From positions 72,733,741 through 72,797,740 of the forward strand of contig CM041465.1 of the NCBI GenBank assembly GCA_023213395.1: 64,000 nt of DNA, written 5' to 3'. Position numbers and translations under genes: made by a program. Of the stretch, positions 1 through 11,683 are shown piece by piece. Within the stretch, counting starts at the first letter, position 1. Each line of letters opens with the position of its first letter. The stretch is from Cycas panzhihuaensis (lineage: Eukaryota; Cycadophyta). Under the pieces are notes generated by a model, which did no database searches, was not told the origin of the DNA, and worked only from the letters and a program-made list of their open reading frames with translations.

Positions 1-1621
1 AGGAGGCAGCAACATTTTTTACAAGACATGATAGATGGGAGAGGAGGGGGATACCCCTATAGACTATGGTTATGTCCAGATTTCCTCATGTGAGAAAGTT
101 GATCACACTATGCGTTCTATTCCAGATCTCCCAGAAATAGAACTATAGAGACATACCAATTGGTTGGATGGACACGATGCGCCGATGTAAAGCAAGTGAG
201 AGGATGGACTGGGCCACCCTGATAGCGGTGAATCTCATTACACAGCTAGACGCCATCAAAGTAGCGGGTAGAGAAGGGCTCTCATACAGCACGTTGTTAC
301 AGTGTTGGTTCTTCAACCACTTTGGATCAGTGGTGCCAGTAGGGGGACCATACCCTATCACAGAGTGGGCCTCGATGGTCCATAGATGGCATACGAGGCT
401 CAGAGGGACTGAGGACCAGGCACACATCCGTTGCTCGGTGGAGGCCACATCACTAGACCTCCTTATCCTAACAGACTATACAGCACATCCATACAGGTTG
501 GTGAGGTGGGATAGCGATGATGAGGCAGGAGGGGTAGGAGTGCCCCCGGGAGATGATGAGGGCAGCGATGGAGGTGATGAGGCCGGCCCATCATGACCTG
601 TAGGAGAGGTAGGTCCATCGGGGATAGCAGGTAGAGGAACATGGTCATCTGGGACTGCCGGCAGAGAGGCAGGCCCATCAGGGGCTGCAGAGGCAAGTAG
701 GGGGCCAGTGACATGGGCCCGCATGCTACAGATCGTCAGGAGATCTGGAGAGGGGATAGCTGCACCAGCCACAGAGAGGACAGATGCCCCGGCTATCGAG
801 GCGATGGCAGAGGAGGTACCCGAGGAGGAGGAGGTACCTACAGCTGGTGGGGTAGTAGAGGGAGAGGTAGTGCACGAGTTGAGGAGCCGGTAGTCACACT
901 AGGTGAGACATGACCATTTCCGGTCGTCGTTTATTTGCCAGATATATACATAGTTTGATTTTGGTTTTGATTTGATATCCATAGACATGTATTGATACAT
1001 GACATGCTAGATTGTATGTATGATAGATATCTAGGTTTGGTAGAGGCAGTAGTCTGAGAGGTATTCCCTCGGGCCTACGTAGAGGGAAAGCCTCCCATCC
1101 AGGTAGTAGAGGAGCCTAGATCAATAGGCGGTCACACGACAGTATTCACCCCATTGATATAGGTGAGGGATATATGGGTGGTAGAGTCCCAAGAGTACGA
1201 AGCACATGTGGGACGATAGCAGGTTGAGATGGACACCATCCGAGCCAAGAGGGACACCCTACAGGCACGAGTGCAGGCACTAGAGGCTTAGGGAGGAGCT
1301 AGAGGGGATATGGGGAGCCATATCTATGTGATAGTGCTAGAGGATTGACTCCGGGGGATGGAGGAGAGGCTCTGCCTCATAGAGATGGAGCAGGATCGTA
1401 TCTGGGTGCGATACAACTGACTGATAGAGGACATGGCATCGAGGTCGGCGTAGAGCAGGACACAAACTCATATGCTGGCAACGATCCCAAGGAGGCCACA
1501 GGATGAGGGGAGCGAGGCAGGGAGTTTGCAGAGACTTAGGAGGAGTCTTAGAGGGATGCGGTCCCCAGGAGAGGGATCACATCGACCAGGAAATGATACC
1601 CCAGGAGTAGGGCAGCAGTAG
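1..1621 (+). pseudogene. Tat antisense gene (PMD-like protein), 5'-truncated by window edge
   Basis: This extra gene runs opposite to the Tat-A gag-pol. Frame 3 reads from position 3 to 893 with three in-frame stops (near 60, 114 and 594). It contains segments such as WERRGIPL, NYRDIPIGWMDTMRRC, DWATLIAVNLITQLDAIKV and VEATSLDLLILTDYT, each matched by Tat-B minus-strand DNA at 28300-28860. Then follow an acidic/Gly/Pro-rich stretch (DSDDEAGG, EEVPEEEEVP), a candidate intron at 903-1034, and a coiled-coil-like exon (SQEYEAHVGR, MDTIRAKRDTLQARVQALEA). Both copies can be read to a TAG after the motif GNDTPGVGQQ/GDDTPGAGQH. The PMD signature itself lies upstream of the window; it is seen only in Tat-B. 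The function is unknown. Tat elements are known to carry antisense ORFs between integrase and the 3' LTR, and the PMD assignment here is by homology to the Tat-B copy. Confidence 0.6.
903..1034 (+). other. Candidate intron in the Tat-A antisense gene
   Basis: The sequence AG|GTGAGA at 902-908 is a good 5' splice site, and TATCTAG| at 1028-1034 is an acceptor. The 132-bp interval is AT-rich while both flanks are GC-rich. Removing it joins the region before the acidic tract's end to LVEAVV...EVFPRAYVEGKPPIQ. Tat-B has a GT-AG interval at exactly the same place (122 bp, 27831-27952), which supports real splicing. Confidence 0.5.
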
Positions 1622-2350
1622 GATAGGGTATATGTATTTGATTTTGACAGGGGGAAAGCACGGGCCTCCAGGGGGACCATATATAGAGTCATATGATTGT
1701 ACCCCCCTTGGAAGGACACCGGCTTCCCATAAATGATGTACCATACCATATGTATGATATGGCATATAATTTTTGATGTATATATATATATATACGGGGT
1801 GATTAGTACCCCATTTTAGCATATGATGATGTGTATCATAATGCATAATAGATGATATGTATGTTTGCTTACTTGTTTATGTGTGTGTGGGTGCACAGAT
1901 GCACGAGGGTATGTATAGTTACATTTTGAGCTGATTATTGTATGAGCTTTATGTTATGATATTTGTTTAGGTGGTACACATTTCCTTTCATGCAGGTCCA
2001 TATACCTAACAGGAGCACACATGACTACCATGAGTAGAGGTGATAGACATATGTGGGGTTAGGAAATAGGGTGACATGCATATTTACATGAGAACATAGC
2101 AGAATATGCAAAGGAAATACCGAGCAAGAGGGGAGTGACGATACTCCAGAGCGTCATCCTATCTAGGGGATACCCAAATAGGAGGACAAGGTCCCAAGGA
2201 AAATGGGAACGAGGGTTTTGCAGGAGGAACCAGAAGGAAATGGGAGAGGCCATCCTAAGTCATCATTCCACCCATGGCTGGGAAGAATGGGGACGAACTT
2301 AAGATGGTAGTTTAGGCTCATTTCGGAGCATGGGTGAGGTGACGACAAGG
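1622..2350. other. Non-coding spacer between antisense gene and Tat-A integrase
   Basis: I see no coding potential in either direction. It contains a short TA run near 1779-1794 and sequence (about 2060-2330) similar to the Tat-B spacer after integrase (26520-26760). It is therefore ordinary Tat 3' spacer in which the two convergent transcripts would meet. Confidence 0.6.
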
Positions 2351-3650
2351 TCACGAGTAAAACTTCTTAAGGAATTTACCGTTAACAACTTTCTCAAATT
2401 CAAGACCCTCCAAGGTGGTGATCTTATAAGCGCCATTACCGAGGCTCTCGATAACGACAAAGGGTCTAATCTATTTGGGCCTGAATTTAGCCAAGCGGTT
2501 ATGAAGATACTCTAATTTGAGGACGTGGTCCCCCGGAAACAAAGGATAAGAATGAAGATGTTTGTCATAGGTCCTTTGTGAGCGGGCTTTGGATGCTAGG
2601 TTAGCCTGGTAGGCAGTTAAATGTCTCTCATCCAAAACCTCAAGGTCTAGGAGGCGAGCCTGATCCTCATCGATGAGACCCCAAAGAGAAACACGCAAGG
2701 AAGGAATCTCCACTTCCAACGGGAGTACCGCCTCGGTACTGTAGACTAGGGAGAACAGGGTCATTCCCGTGGCAGAACGGACAAAGGTGTAATAAGCCCA
2801 TAAAGCGTAAGGGAGCTGGAGGTGCCAGCCTCTTTGAGACTGAGTGATAGTTTTCTTTAAAATGTTGACGAGAGTCTTGTTGAATAACTCCACTTGACCA
2901 TTTGCCTGGGGGTTGTAAGGGGAGGAAGTTTTGTGAGAGATTTTAAATTTCTCACAAAGCTCATCCATCTCCTTGTTGCAAAAAGGGGTTCCGTTGTTAG
3001 TAATCAGGACGTCAGGAATCCCAAAATGGCAAATGATGTACTGGTAAACGAAGGTAGCTATCATCTTACCAGGGGTAGTAACCAGAGGGATGGCCTCTAC
3101 CCATTTCGTAAAGTATTCCATGGCAGTCAAGATGAACTTGTACTGCAACGAGGAAGGTGGGGAGATAGCCCCGATGAGGTCTAGACCCCACTGAGTGAAA
3201 GGCCATGGAGATACGATATGATGAAGGGCCTCAGAAGTCACATTGGAGATGTTAGTGTGTTCCTGACATTGCTGACACCTTAAGGAAAAAGCGTGGGCAT
3301 CCTTAAAGAGGGACGACCAATAGTAACCCATGCGGAGGATCCTCTGGGCCATGGATTAGCCCCCAAAGTGGCCCCCGCAAATACCATGGTGGCATTCGCG
3401 GAGTATTTGGTTAGCTTCGTTGGTGGTAACGCAGTAGAGGAGGATCCCATCGAAAGACCTCTTGTACAATACTTCATCCATGAGGAAGTATTGTCTAGCA
3501 GAAGTCTGGATTCGAGATCTAACCTTACTACTAGTTTCAGGGCTGTGTTGCTACTATGTGAGATACTACACAATGTCACCATACCACTCATTATCGATGA
3601 ATGGATGGGGAGGGACATCCTGAATAGTTAAGATGGACTCATCAAGAAGG
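2351..3650 (-). pseudogene. Tat-A integrase
   Basis: This is an integrase of the Ty3/gypsy Tat type. In order it has an HHCC zinc finger (HHGICGGHF ... LRCQQCQEH), the catalytic core (QWGLDLIGAI, first Asp; ITNNGTPF; SPYNPQANGQVELFNK, Glu) and a C-terminal domain ending VNGKFLKKFYS and a TGA at 2351-2353. The stretch 2471-3352 is open for 293 codons. The second catalytic Asp, expected in the xDNGTxF motif, is Asn (AAC), a G-to-A change, so the enzyme would be inactive. There is no chromodomain, as expected for Tat. The next feature downstream, on the opposite strand, is the PMD-like gene. Confidence 0.85.
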
Positions 3651-4558
3651 GAATCGTCAACAGGGGCATCGAGCGAGTTAGGGATAGGGGCGTCTGCGAG
3701 TTACTCAACCATTACCATCCTCTTCTTCGATTTTCAGTTGACGATATAAAGATCAAACTCTTGAAGCAGGATGGCTCAACGGCCAGCCCTACCCATCAAG
3801 TCCGAATGAGTAAGTAAATATCGCAAGGGATCAGACTAGACAATCACCTTGGTGGTGTTACCAAGCAAGTAGTGTCTAAACTTCTTGGTCACATGGACCA
3901 AGGAGAGACATTCCTTCTCGGCAGAAGAGTAATTAAGTTCAACAGCCACAAACATGTGGCTGATAAAGTAAATGGCTCTCTCGACTCCTGAGTCATCTTC
4001 CTAAGGCAACATAGCACCTAGGGACTTGTTAGTCACCGAGGTATAAAGAATGAAGGGCCTATCAAAGCAAGGGGGTGCCAACGTAGGAGCGGAAGCAAGG
4101 GCTTTTTTAAGTCCTTCAAAGGCTTGTTGGGCCTTATTAGACCAAACAAATAGGGCTCCCTTCTTTAATAGGTTGGTTAAGGGTTTAGTGCTTACAACGA
4201 AGTCTACTAGGAAGCGCCTGAGGAAACCAAGCCTACCTAGGAATGACTTGATCTATCGTTGGGTCCTAGGAGGTAACATATGAAGGATTGCCTTGACCTT
4301 GTCAGGGTCAATCTGGATTCCTTATTTTAACACAAGAAATCCAAGGAGTTTGCCCGAAGTGACGGCGAACACACACTTGAGAGGGTTTAGGCTTACATGG
4401 TACTTGCGGCATAGAGAGAAGATAGCCCGCAAGTTGGAGGGATGATGGGCCCTGACACGTGAGAGACCCATCATGTCATCCGTAAAGACCTCCAATGTGT
4501 GGTCAATGAGGTCATGGAAGATAAAGTGCATTACTCTATGGATGTCAATAATACTTTA
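3651..4558 (-). pseudogene. Tat-A RT palm end and RNase H remnant
   Basis: The minus strand carries the end of the reverse transcriptase, with MHFIFHDLIDHTLEVFTDDM containing the FxDD catalytic pair, then NPLKCVFAVTSGKLLGFLVLK. After this comes the gypsy RNase H region (equivalent to KKGAPF...ERAIYFISRTL in Tat-C), broken by several stops and frame changes. The N-terminal half of RT is missing because the element is truncated at about 4558. Assignment rests on direct similarity to 58793-60001. Confidence 0.75.
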
Positions 4559-6769
4559 TATTTTAGTATAGTAGATTGATCTAGAAAATATTTGAAGACA
4601 TATATTTATCATCTTAATATGATATTTTATATTTGATATAATTATCTATTATAAGGGGGAATGTTGGGTCTAATATTCAATTATATCTATACTCTATTCA
4701 TACTATCTTATTTATTTGTAGATTATTATATTATTAATTACCTTGAGTTGTGTGCCATATTGAAATGTGTGATAGCACACAATAGTTGACCTTTGAGGTT
4801 TCTTATATAGGATGAGTTATATTATAAGTATATACATCATGTTTCATATAATTTAATATTTGGTTATTTTTTTACCATTCATTATATTTTTACTTATGAA
4901 TACTTTATCTATATTAAGCTTATTATTCATTCTTTTACTCATCTCTTTAATTCTTCATTATTTATTATTGGCTCTACATTATGTGCTTCTATCTTATTAT
5001 AATAAGCATTTGTTAATTGCGTTAATTTGACCATTTATATATGGATGATAATTGGTGCTTATTATTAACTTTATACCAACTTGTTTAAATATCTCTTGCT
5101 AAAAGAGCCAAGAATTTTGGATCCCTGTCAGTGATAATGGCATGAGGGATATGATGTGTTATATATATTTCTTTAATAAATATTTTTTCTAATTGAGGAT
5201 CTTTATATATGGATTGAATGATGTTTCATCGTAACTAGGCCTTTGGGTGTGATTAGGTTCATGTATTAATTTGTTTGCTTAAGCCACTTATTAGTTATAG
5301 TTTTAATCTATTCAATAGATACCACTTAGTTAGCATTTAAGTTGTTATATCTAGTTTGGTTGATTGTTTGATTATAAAAGCTTTGGTAAGAACATGGTCA
5401 AGCATGTATTATTTTATTTTAAGTCATAAAAGTTAAAGGATTACTAATTGTATAATTAAATGTATGTGATTGTGATGACCTTTATTTATCAATGACTAAC
5501 ACTACAATACAATTTAATGCTTCTATCTAACATTATTTGTAAACTACTCCAAGTCTTCCCTTTTTTATCATTTCTCTTTCAACATCGTTAAATGTCAAGA
5601 TTGATTTTAGTCTTATTTTTACCACCTTTTGATGTTTTCTCACCATAATCTAGTCTTTATTAAAGCCATTACTACTTTTAGAGGCCCTAACAAGTTTGTT
5701 TTGATAATTTCTTCTTTTAATTTCTGTCTTTTTTAGCCTTCTTATTTTTTTGAATTTTTAGCAATACTAAAAATGCGATATTACGAATAAAAGACAACAA
5801 CCTTTTATATTTTTTATTTTATTTTTAATATTATATTTTTAGTTTAAGAAATATAATTTAGATTTATCATATATTTTGGTCTAATTTCTATCCAAATTTA
5901 TAGCTTGGTGCTACCACACCTACCCTAATTGATTCATAATCATTTTATCTTCCTCCATGCAAGATTTGATTGATGAAAGTTAGCTAAACCGTGGGAGGAA
6001 ACCATAGTTTTTCCTTTCATCCTCCTCCCTCTAGTTTCTTATATATCCCTTAGAATTTTAAGAGGGAAGAAGAGAGCTTTTAATATAATGAAATGCTACC
6101 AAAATTTAGTTAACACTTCTTAGTAGTGATATGTTATTATTTAAAGTGGATTAGAGCTCATCTTCTTAGAACTTTATCAAGTTTGCTAGAAAGATTAGAG
6201 GTCCATCTTTACCTCAATTATTTCTTCATTCTTAGATTCACCCATCCACCCATCTACTAGGGTCTCTTCCTTTAGCTTCTACAGGTCTTTTGGGCACTTT
6301 CTTCTCTCCATCAAAATTTACTATTGTCAACTCTATCATTCTCATGGTGCTTGGAGCTCTTTTCAACATGTTAGATAAGAATTTAACATCAATTTGAGGT
6401 ATATTACACATATTTTCATCAAGTTCAAGCTATTTTTCTTTGTAATTTAATATTTATTTTATTAATCATATTACTTTGCTTTGGTTCAATTTAAAAAATA
6501 AATTAAAAAAAATCTTTTCATTACTACTTTTATAATTTTTCAATCAAGACTCATTTGTTTTTTTTGGTTTATTGAGTGATTTAACTAATTTTGATCTCCA
6601 TCTTATTATCATATTATTAGAAGCACTAAAGAGGTCATTTTAAGAGATTGAACCCATTTCAATCCATAATATTGACTACCATCAAGTTGGATCAATTTTT
6701 ACCGCTTTATCTTATTCTTATTCATAATTTACAAAAAGGTTGGTCCCAAAAAATCATTAAGTAAACCAA
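4559..6769. other. AT-rich gene-free stretch with a possible LTR start
   Basis: I find no supported reading frame. At 4653-4661 a purine run (AAGGGGGAA) directly precedes TGTTGGGTC at 4662, the usual polypurine-tract/3' LTR junction of a copia element, but I cannot find the other LTR or a clear LTR end. The rest (to the ACCAA target duplication at 6770) is AT-rich and shows no recognisable domain. Confidence 0.4.
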
Positions 6770-6774
6770 ACCAA

Positions 6775-7131
6775 TGTTGGGATAATACCCAATGTGCATT
6801 TGTTGATGTGCACCTAAGGCCCCTCAAAGCCATATTTGGGGCTCCCTAGGGCACCTTGGGCCACATAATAGCCATCAGTAACCACCCATATGCTGACACA
6901 CTCTAATTAAGGTATGTGCACATTTATTATTTTTATTTTTTTTAATACTAATTTGAAATCATTTGCAGGTCGGGTTGAGGTGCTTACTGCCTCCCCAAAA
7001 TCTTCTATAAAAGGGGTGGGAATACCTCCTTGGTGTTTTTTAACACTGGCCTCTATTCATTGGAAAATTTAATCTAAAGAGCAATAATGCACTTGCCAAT
7101 ATGAATGTCTCGCTTTGCACCTCATCCTTCA
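6775..7131 (+). repeat. Copia-1 5' LTR
   Basis: It starts TGTTGGGATAATACCC and ends CATCCTTCA. It matches 38010-38366 in length (357 bp) and along its whole extent. It is followed two bases later by the primer binding site. Confidence 0.93.
7006..7013 (+). promoter_or_regulatory. TATA box of copia-1 LTR
   Basis: TATAAAAG sits in the 3' part of the 5' LTR and is conserved in the 3' LTR (38241-38248). It is the likely core promoter for the genomic transcript. Confidence 0.6.
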
Positions 7132-7133
7132 TT

Positions 7134-7145
7134 TGGTATTAGAGC
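7134..7145 (+). other. Copia-1 primer binding site
   Basis: TGGTATTAGAGC matches the initiator-Met tRNA 3' end complement (TGGTATCAGAGC) with one C-to-T change. It lies two bases past the LTR end. Confidence 0.85.
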
Positions 7146-10100
7146 ACACGATTTTATCAATAATAATTGTATACTATATTTTTTTCATTATTATCCTTTA
7201 TATTAAAGTTTACAATAAGGTTTATCATTGGAATATTTAATATATTAATGTGAGCAATCTCCATTTGATGCACATATGTTTCGTTTGGACATTTAACTCC
7301 CAATATTTTATAGCAAACTCAGTTGTGTGTAGGATATTATGATTTAGAAGGAAAAAGTTTAGGCCTTCAAAGATTTTTTGCCATTTTTTTAGTGGTTCTT
7401 AGTTTAGTTTTTGGGAAAAATGAGCAACCTAAACTTCATCGTAGTCTAGCTCCCAAACCAATGATTAGAACCTCATTAAGCAATTACTTGTTTCAATCGT
7501 AGTTGAGTTATCTTTACAACAGAAGAATCCATTCAACGTTTCATGCACCAAAAGTGGAGATATCCTCCTCAGATCACCAAGTACCCTCTCTGATTTATAA
7601 AACCCCACTGCCCCTTTTATTTATTTTTATTTTGGCTTAATTTTTATCATTTTTCTTCAATATTTTTTAAAACTTTTGGGTGCCCAACCCCTACACCTTA
7701 TCTTAAATGATACTAAGTATAAAATATCGTGCTCTTAATGTCTAACATTGACATGACTATCCTCCATTCATTCATCATTTTTGCTTAGCTCTATATCATG
7801 TTTTAGCCTATCTTAGCCATAGAACTTAGTGTCTAACCTCTGTGGAGCCACCCCAATGACCAATCAGTGAATTTAGATCATAATTTTTGCTTGGCATTCT
7901 CCATTTGCCCTCCATTCTCTCTCTGTGGTTGTGTGACCTCGTCACATTGCTTTCATTCATTTTACATACTAAAAATTATTTTTTGAAGTGTTTTTTTTGT
8001 CGATCCTCATTGTGGATCCAATGTAGTAATTCTATGATCAATTTCAATCAGATTTTAGATTGTATACATTAATTTTTTAATTAATTTTTACCTCTGTTAC
8101 GTCAATATTCTTGATGATACATTTAATCGATTAATTTTTATTTTTTTAAGGTTTAATAAAATTAAACCATATTGTATTATGATTTAAAGTCTAAGCAAGT
8201 CAAATTTGATCTTATCCCCTTTCATTCAGTGGTCCCCAGTCTCATTTAACCTCCATGTGACTAATAACCAACATATTAAAAGGGCTAGTCACTTTTTAAA
8301 TATAAAGTTTTATTTATATTTTTTCTCAAAAAGGTTACTATCACATTTTTCACTATATCTCCTCTCTAGCTTATTAGTTTTCAGCAAAACTACATCCATT
8401 ATGTTTGTCTTTTAGAGAGCTACAATGTAGACTACTCATCTACTAGATTTGAGACATTTTTTACTAAGATTTAATCATTCGAAGTGACCTCTTCATTCAT
8501 CCCTTATTTTTTAATCATAAAAAGGTCCTTTCACCTTTTCTGCAATAACTCTAGCATACAAGTTGAATCTATTTCGTTGGAAAGTTAGTTTGATCCTTTA
8601 CATACTAGTATAATTTTTTATCTAATTTGAAGCCATTTTGTAAGTTTTCAAAGCTGGTGAAGTTGAGGTAACCTATTTGACTTAGTTCATTATTTTTAGT
8701 AATATTAAAGTAATTTTTTCTAAGTTCTTTAGTTTGAGACATACTAAGGGATCTCTAATATGTATATCACTATTTTCATATCATTCTACAAAGATTTAAT
8801 CTAAAGTTTATAGCATCTAAGACCCATGGCTCTATTTTAAGCCTTTAAAAGGGTCCTCACATTCATTCATTAATATCTTGAGTTATAGGAGCCTATTTTC
8901 TGAATGGTTGAATTCTTCAGAAAGGGTTTTTAATACTCTTTATATTAGAATAAGTTTTACTTCAATCTAACATTATTTTATAGGTGTTTGACACTAGTAA
9001 TCTTGAGCTTCTTGTTTAGCCTTAATAGGCCTAATCCTATAACTCTTTAAGTAATTTATTGTTTTAAAAGGATTATACTTACATTATTGATCACTACTAA
9101 TCTATTCTTGAAGCTATTGTTGGCTCTCATATGTATTTTTAAAGCTATTTTATAGTCAGAAATTAATTCTTCAACACTTAGATCTTTCAGCAAACCAAAT
9201 GGTGCAACTTCAACATACAGGTACAATCTGTCCTACATTTGTTTACTTTCTACATTACTCGTTGAATACTCATTACTTTTTGATATTTTTTTATCATCTT
9301 AAGCAAAGGTTCTACTTCAAAATTTTAGGTTTTATATACAACTACTTTGTTTCAAAGGATAACTATTCATTTCTATTATCTTACATACATTGCCAAAGAA
9401 GTTATTTCATTCTAGATTGACATAGAAGTTATTTTTCATTTTGATTTAACTCCTTAATACTTTTGAAAGCTTTAGTTAGTTGAAAAATATCATTACTTAT
9501 CTGTTTATTTATTATTAAAAGCAACTAAAGTTTAGTTTTGCATTGTTTAAAGCATTAAAGAAGCATATAGATCCTTGCTTTATTTCTATATCATATTAAG
9601 CTGAAAAACTAAGTTGCATATCATCTAGTATTCTTTGGCTTACTTGAAAAAGAAAAAGAAAAATCATTACTTCATTCACTTGATTTAGTAAGATTTGTAG
9701 AAAAGTTTATTGCATATATTCTTTTGAAAGTTTGAAAGATATCTCTATTTCATATAAGTTGATCTTTATTGTTCTCTTGCTTAGTGGATTTATTTTCCTT
9801 TAGTTACTTTATTTTCTTACATAAAAGGAACTTTTCAAACCCTAAGAAAGGCCATAATCTTTAATTAATATATTATCACATTGAAAAAGATAACTCCTAA
9901 ATCAATCACACTTTTTCTAGCCTTGCAAGGGGAACGATTATGGCCCCTAAAGTTACCACCACGCACATGCTAACTGGATCACTCATGTTAGATGAGGAAA
10001 GCCATTAGCTATAAGGTGTATTAGGTAGCAGGCTGAGGTGAATAACCTATCCTTATTTGGTGTTTAGAGACCAAGGATAGACCTAGAGAAGATGAGTGCC

Positions 10101-10472
10101 TTGGTTCATGCAATCTTCACTGTTAGATCTGTCGCTAGGCATAAGTTTGGCACAGGTGGATCTACAATTCAGGGGGGTGTAAAAACCTTCATAGTATCCC
10201 ACATACTAAGGTATATCAAGCCTTGAGCTTATGTAATGGTATATTAGGTCCCTATTTTTCCACTTATAGATATGCACCACTAGACAGAATAATAACTAAA
10301 GGTTTCCATTAGAGACCCCTAAATTTAGAGCCTAGAAGCCTTATTAGGGACTAGTTTACTTTGGAAACTTTAGGTAAAACTTAAGATATTAATACTTGGT
10401 TCAAATTTCAAATTCAAACACTTGTAAACCTCATTTCATTTATCTCATTTGAAAAAAAAACCTTAGCTAAAA
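7146..10472. other. Long AT-rich leader of copia-1, no gene seen
   Basis: About 3.3 kb separates the primer site from the gag ATG, much more than the few hundred bases usual in copia elements. I see no domain, no LTR pair and no long open frame. Short open stretches at 7887-8072, 8206-8415 and 9199-9420 look like chance in AT-rich DNA. It could be a real long leader or an old unrecognised insertion. Confidence 0.5.
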
Positions 10473-10953
10473 ATGGCCTCAAGCTTTGGTAATATGATTA
10501 TTCCTAAATTCGATAGAAATAACTTCTTGAATTAGAGTAGGAGGATGAGACCCATCCTTATAGCTAATAAGATATGGGATTTTATGAAATTAGGGTATAA
10601 TGAGTTAGTTCAGAATGCAACTAATATAGAAAAAACCACTTATAAAGAAAATGTCAAAAAGGACAATGAGGCTCTCACACTCATATTTTATGCATTAGAA
10701 GACCATGTTTTCCCTTGTGTTAGCGAATCCACTAAATCAAAAGAAGCATGGAACACACTTCAGTTGATCTATAAAGGAGCTGAATCCTCTAAGCTCCAAA
10801 ATATTAGAAGCAAGTTTGAGAACTTGCGTATAATACCCACTAAATTTATAACTGAGTTTATGACCAAGGTGTAGGATATAGTCAACTAGATGAGGTCTCT
10901 TAGGTATACTTTAATAGAACAAAGAGTGTTTAAACAAATCTTAAGATATGTTG
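10473..10953 (+). pseudogene. Copia-1 gag, N-terminal part
   Basis: It starts at ATG 10473 (MASSFGNMIIPKFDRNNFLN). One TAG, probably from a TGG Trp codon, follows at codon 21, and 10545-10874 is open for 109 codons (IWDFMKLGY, CVSESTKSKEAWNTL, QNIRSKFENLR). This is the copia gag (UBN2/DUF4219-type) capsid region. The frame is cut by the Tat-B insertion after ILRYVG and resumes exactly at 34257 once one GTGTC is removed, giving RRFEMVTTRI and LSTLKVEQL, as typical for copia gag. Gag forms the virus-like particle in the cytoplasm. Several stops make it non-functional. Confidence 0.85.
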
Positions 10954-11676
10954 GTGTCTACTTCCTGACTCTCGGGAATGGGTTCTTGGTATGTCGCCTA
11001 AGGCATGTGTATGTATGCTTCTGTCCCTTGCCTTTACTACTTCTCTAGAAAGGTAAATCGAAGCATCCTTTCATTACATGACTGACTGTCACATTTGAGT
11101 GATCATTTTGCACCTGTTGCTTAATTAGACTGCTTGTTATTCTTTTTGCCTATGATAATCAGTGGGATATGCATCCCTATGGCACTCCATAACCCTCCTA
11201 TGCACCTCCATGCTATCCTAAGAACCACTTAGCCCGTGTGATCTATCACACCCCTTGCCATATCACAACCCTTAGCACCCCGTTGAGGGTGATTGGTTTA
11301 TCTTTATGCTAGTTATCAGTTTCCTGGGAGTCTTGCCACTTCAGTACCCCATCCGGTTTAGGTCATCTTCTTTGTTTGACTGTCCCCAACCACCTAGAAA
11401 GAGGGCCGACCCCTCCTAGCCCTAGGGTACCCTCTTTTAAGGCTCTTAGGCATGCCCTTTTGCCTTATTTTGGTCTCTATCACCACACCATGGTAATTGT
11501 CATGGTACCACGGTAAACTTTGCGGTATCGTGAAGTTTGACGTGGGGCGGCTGTCACTTAACATTTTTTTTAAATCTTCTATGGTAAATTTCACTTTTTT
11601 CATGAAATTACCATGTGGCTTCGACACCTCTCGAGCCCTACCTCAACCCTAATCATCCATTCATCCTAGGGTTAGG

Positions 11677-11683
11677 TATAAAT
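11677..11683 (+). promoter_or_regulatory. TATA box of Tat-B 5' LTR
   Basis: TATAAAT is followed about 30 bp later by a CT-rich tract. The 3' LTR has TATAAAG at the matching place (32046-32052). It is the likely start of the sense genomic transcript. Confidence 0.55.

Larger units (their letters stand above)
1..4558 (-). mobile_element. Tat-A: truncated Ty3/gypsy Tat-lineage retrotransposon
   Basis: Read on the minus strand this is the 3' half of a Tat-type Ty3/gypsy element: RT palm end, RNase H and integrase (4558 down to 2351), a spacer, then an oppositely oriented extra gene (plus strand, 1-1621) that runs off the window. It parallels Tat-B (24600-29171) closely in order and sequence. Its upstream limit is abrupt near 4558, where homology to the RT of Tat-B and Tat-C stops just before the residues that precede the catalytic FxDD motif. 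No LTR of this copy is in the window and I see no target-site duplication. Stops and frameshifts show that it is dead, but its integrase is the best preserved in the window. Confidence 0.85.

Noticed and set aside
168-596. A 142-codon open frame as a stand-alone host gene
   Set aside because: The same frame continues past its stop, and homologous DNA lies antisense in Tat-B at 28300-28860, so it is part of the Tat antisense gene.
3280-3631. Overlapping open frames on both strands within Tat-A
   Set aside because: Shadows of integrase/RNase H coding; only the minus-strand integrase frame has family motifs.
10954-10960. Tat-B LTR starting at TGTC (10955)
   Set aside because: Alignment with the 3' LTR and the GTGTC duplication place the start at 10959 (TACTTCC, altered from TGTTTCC).
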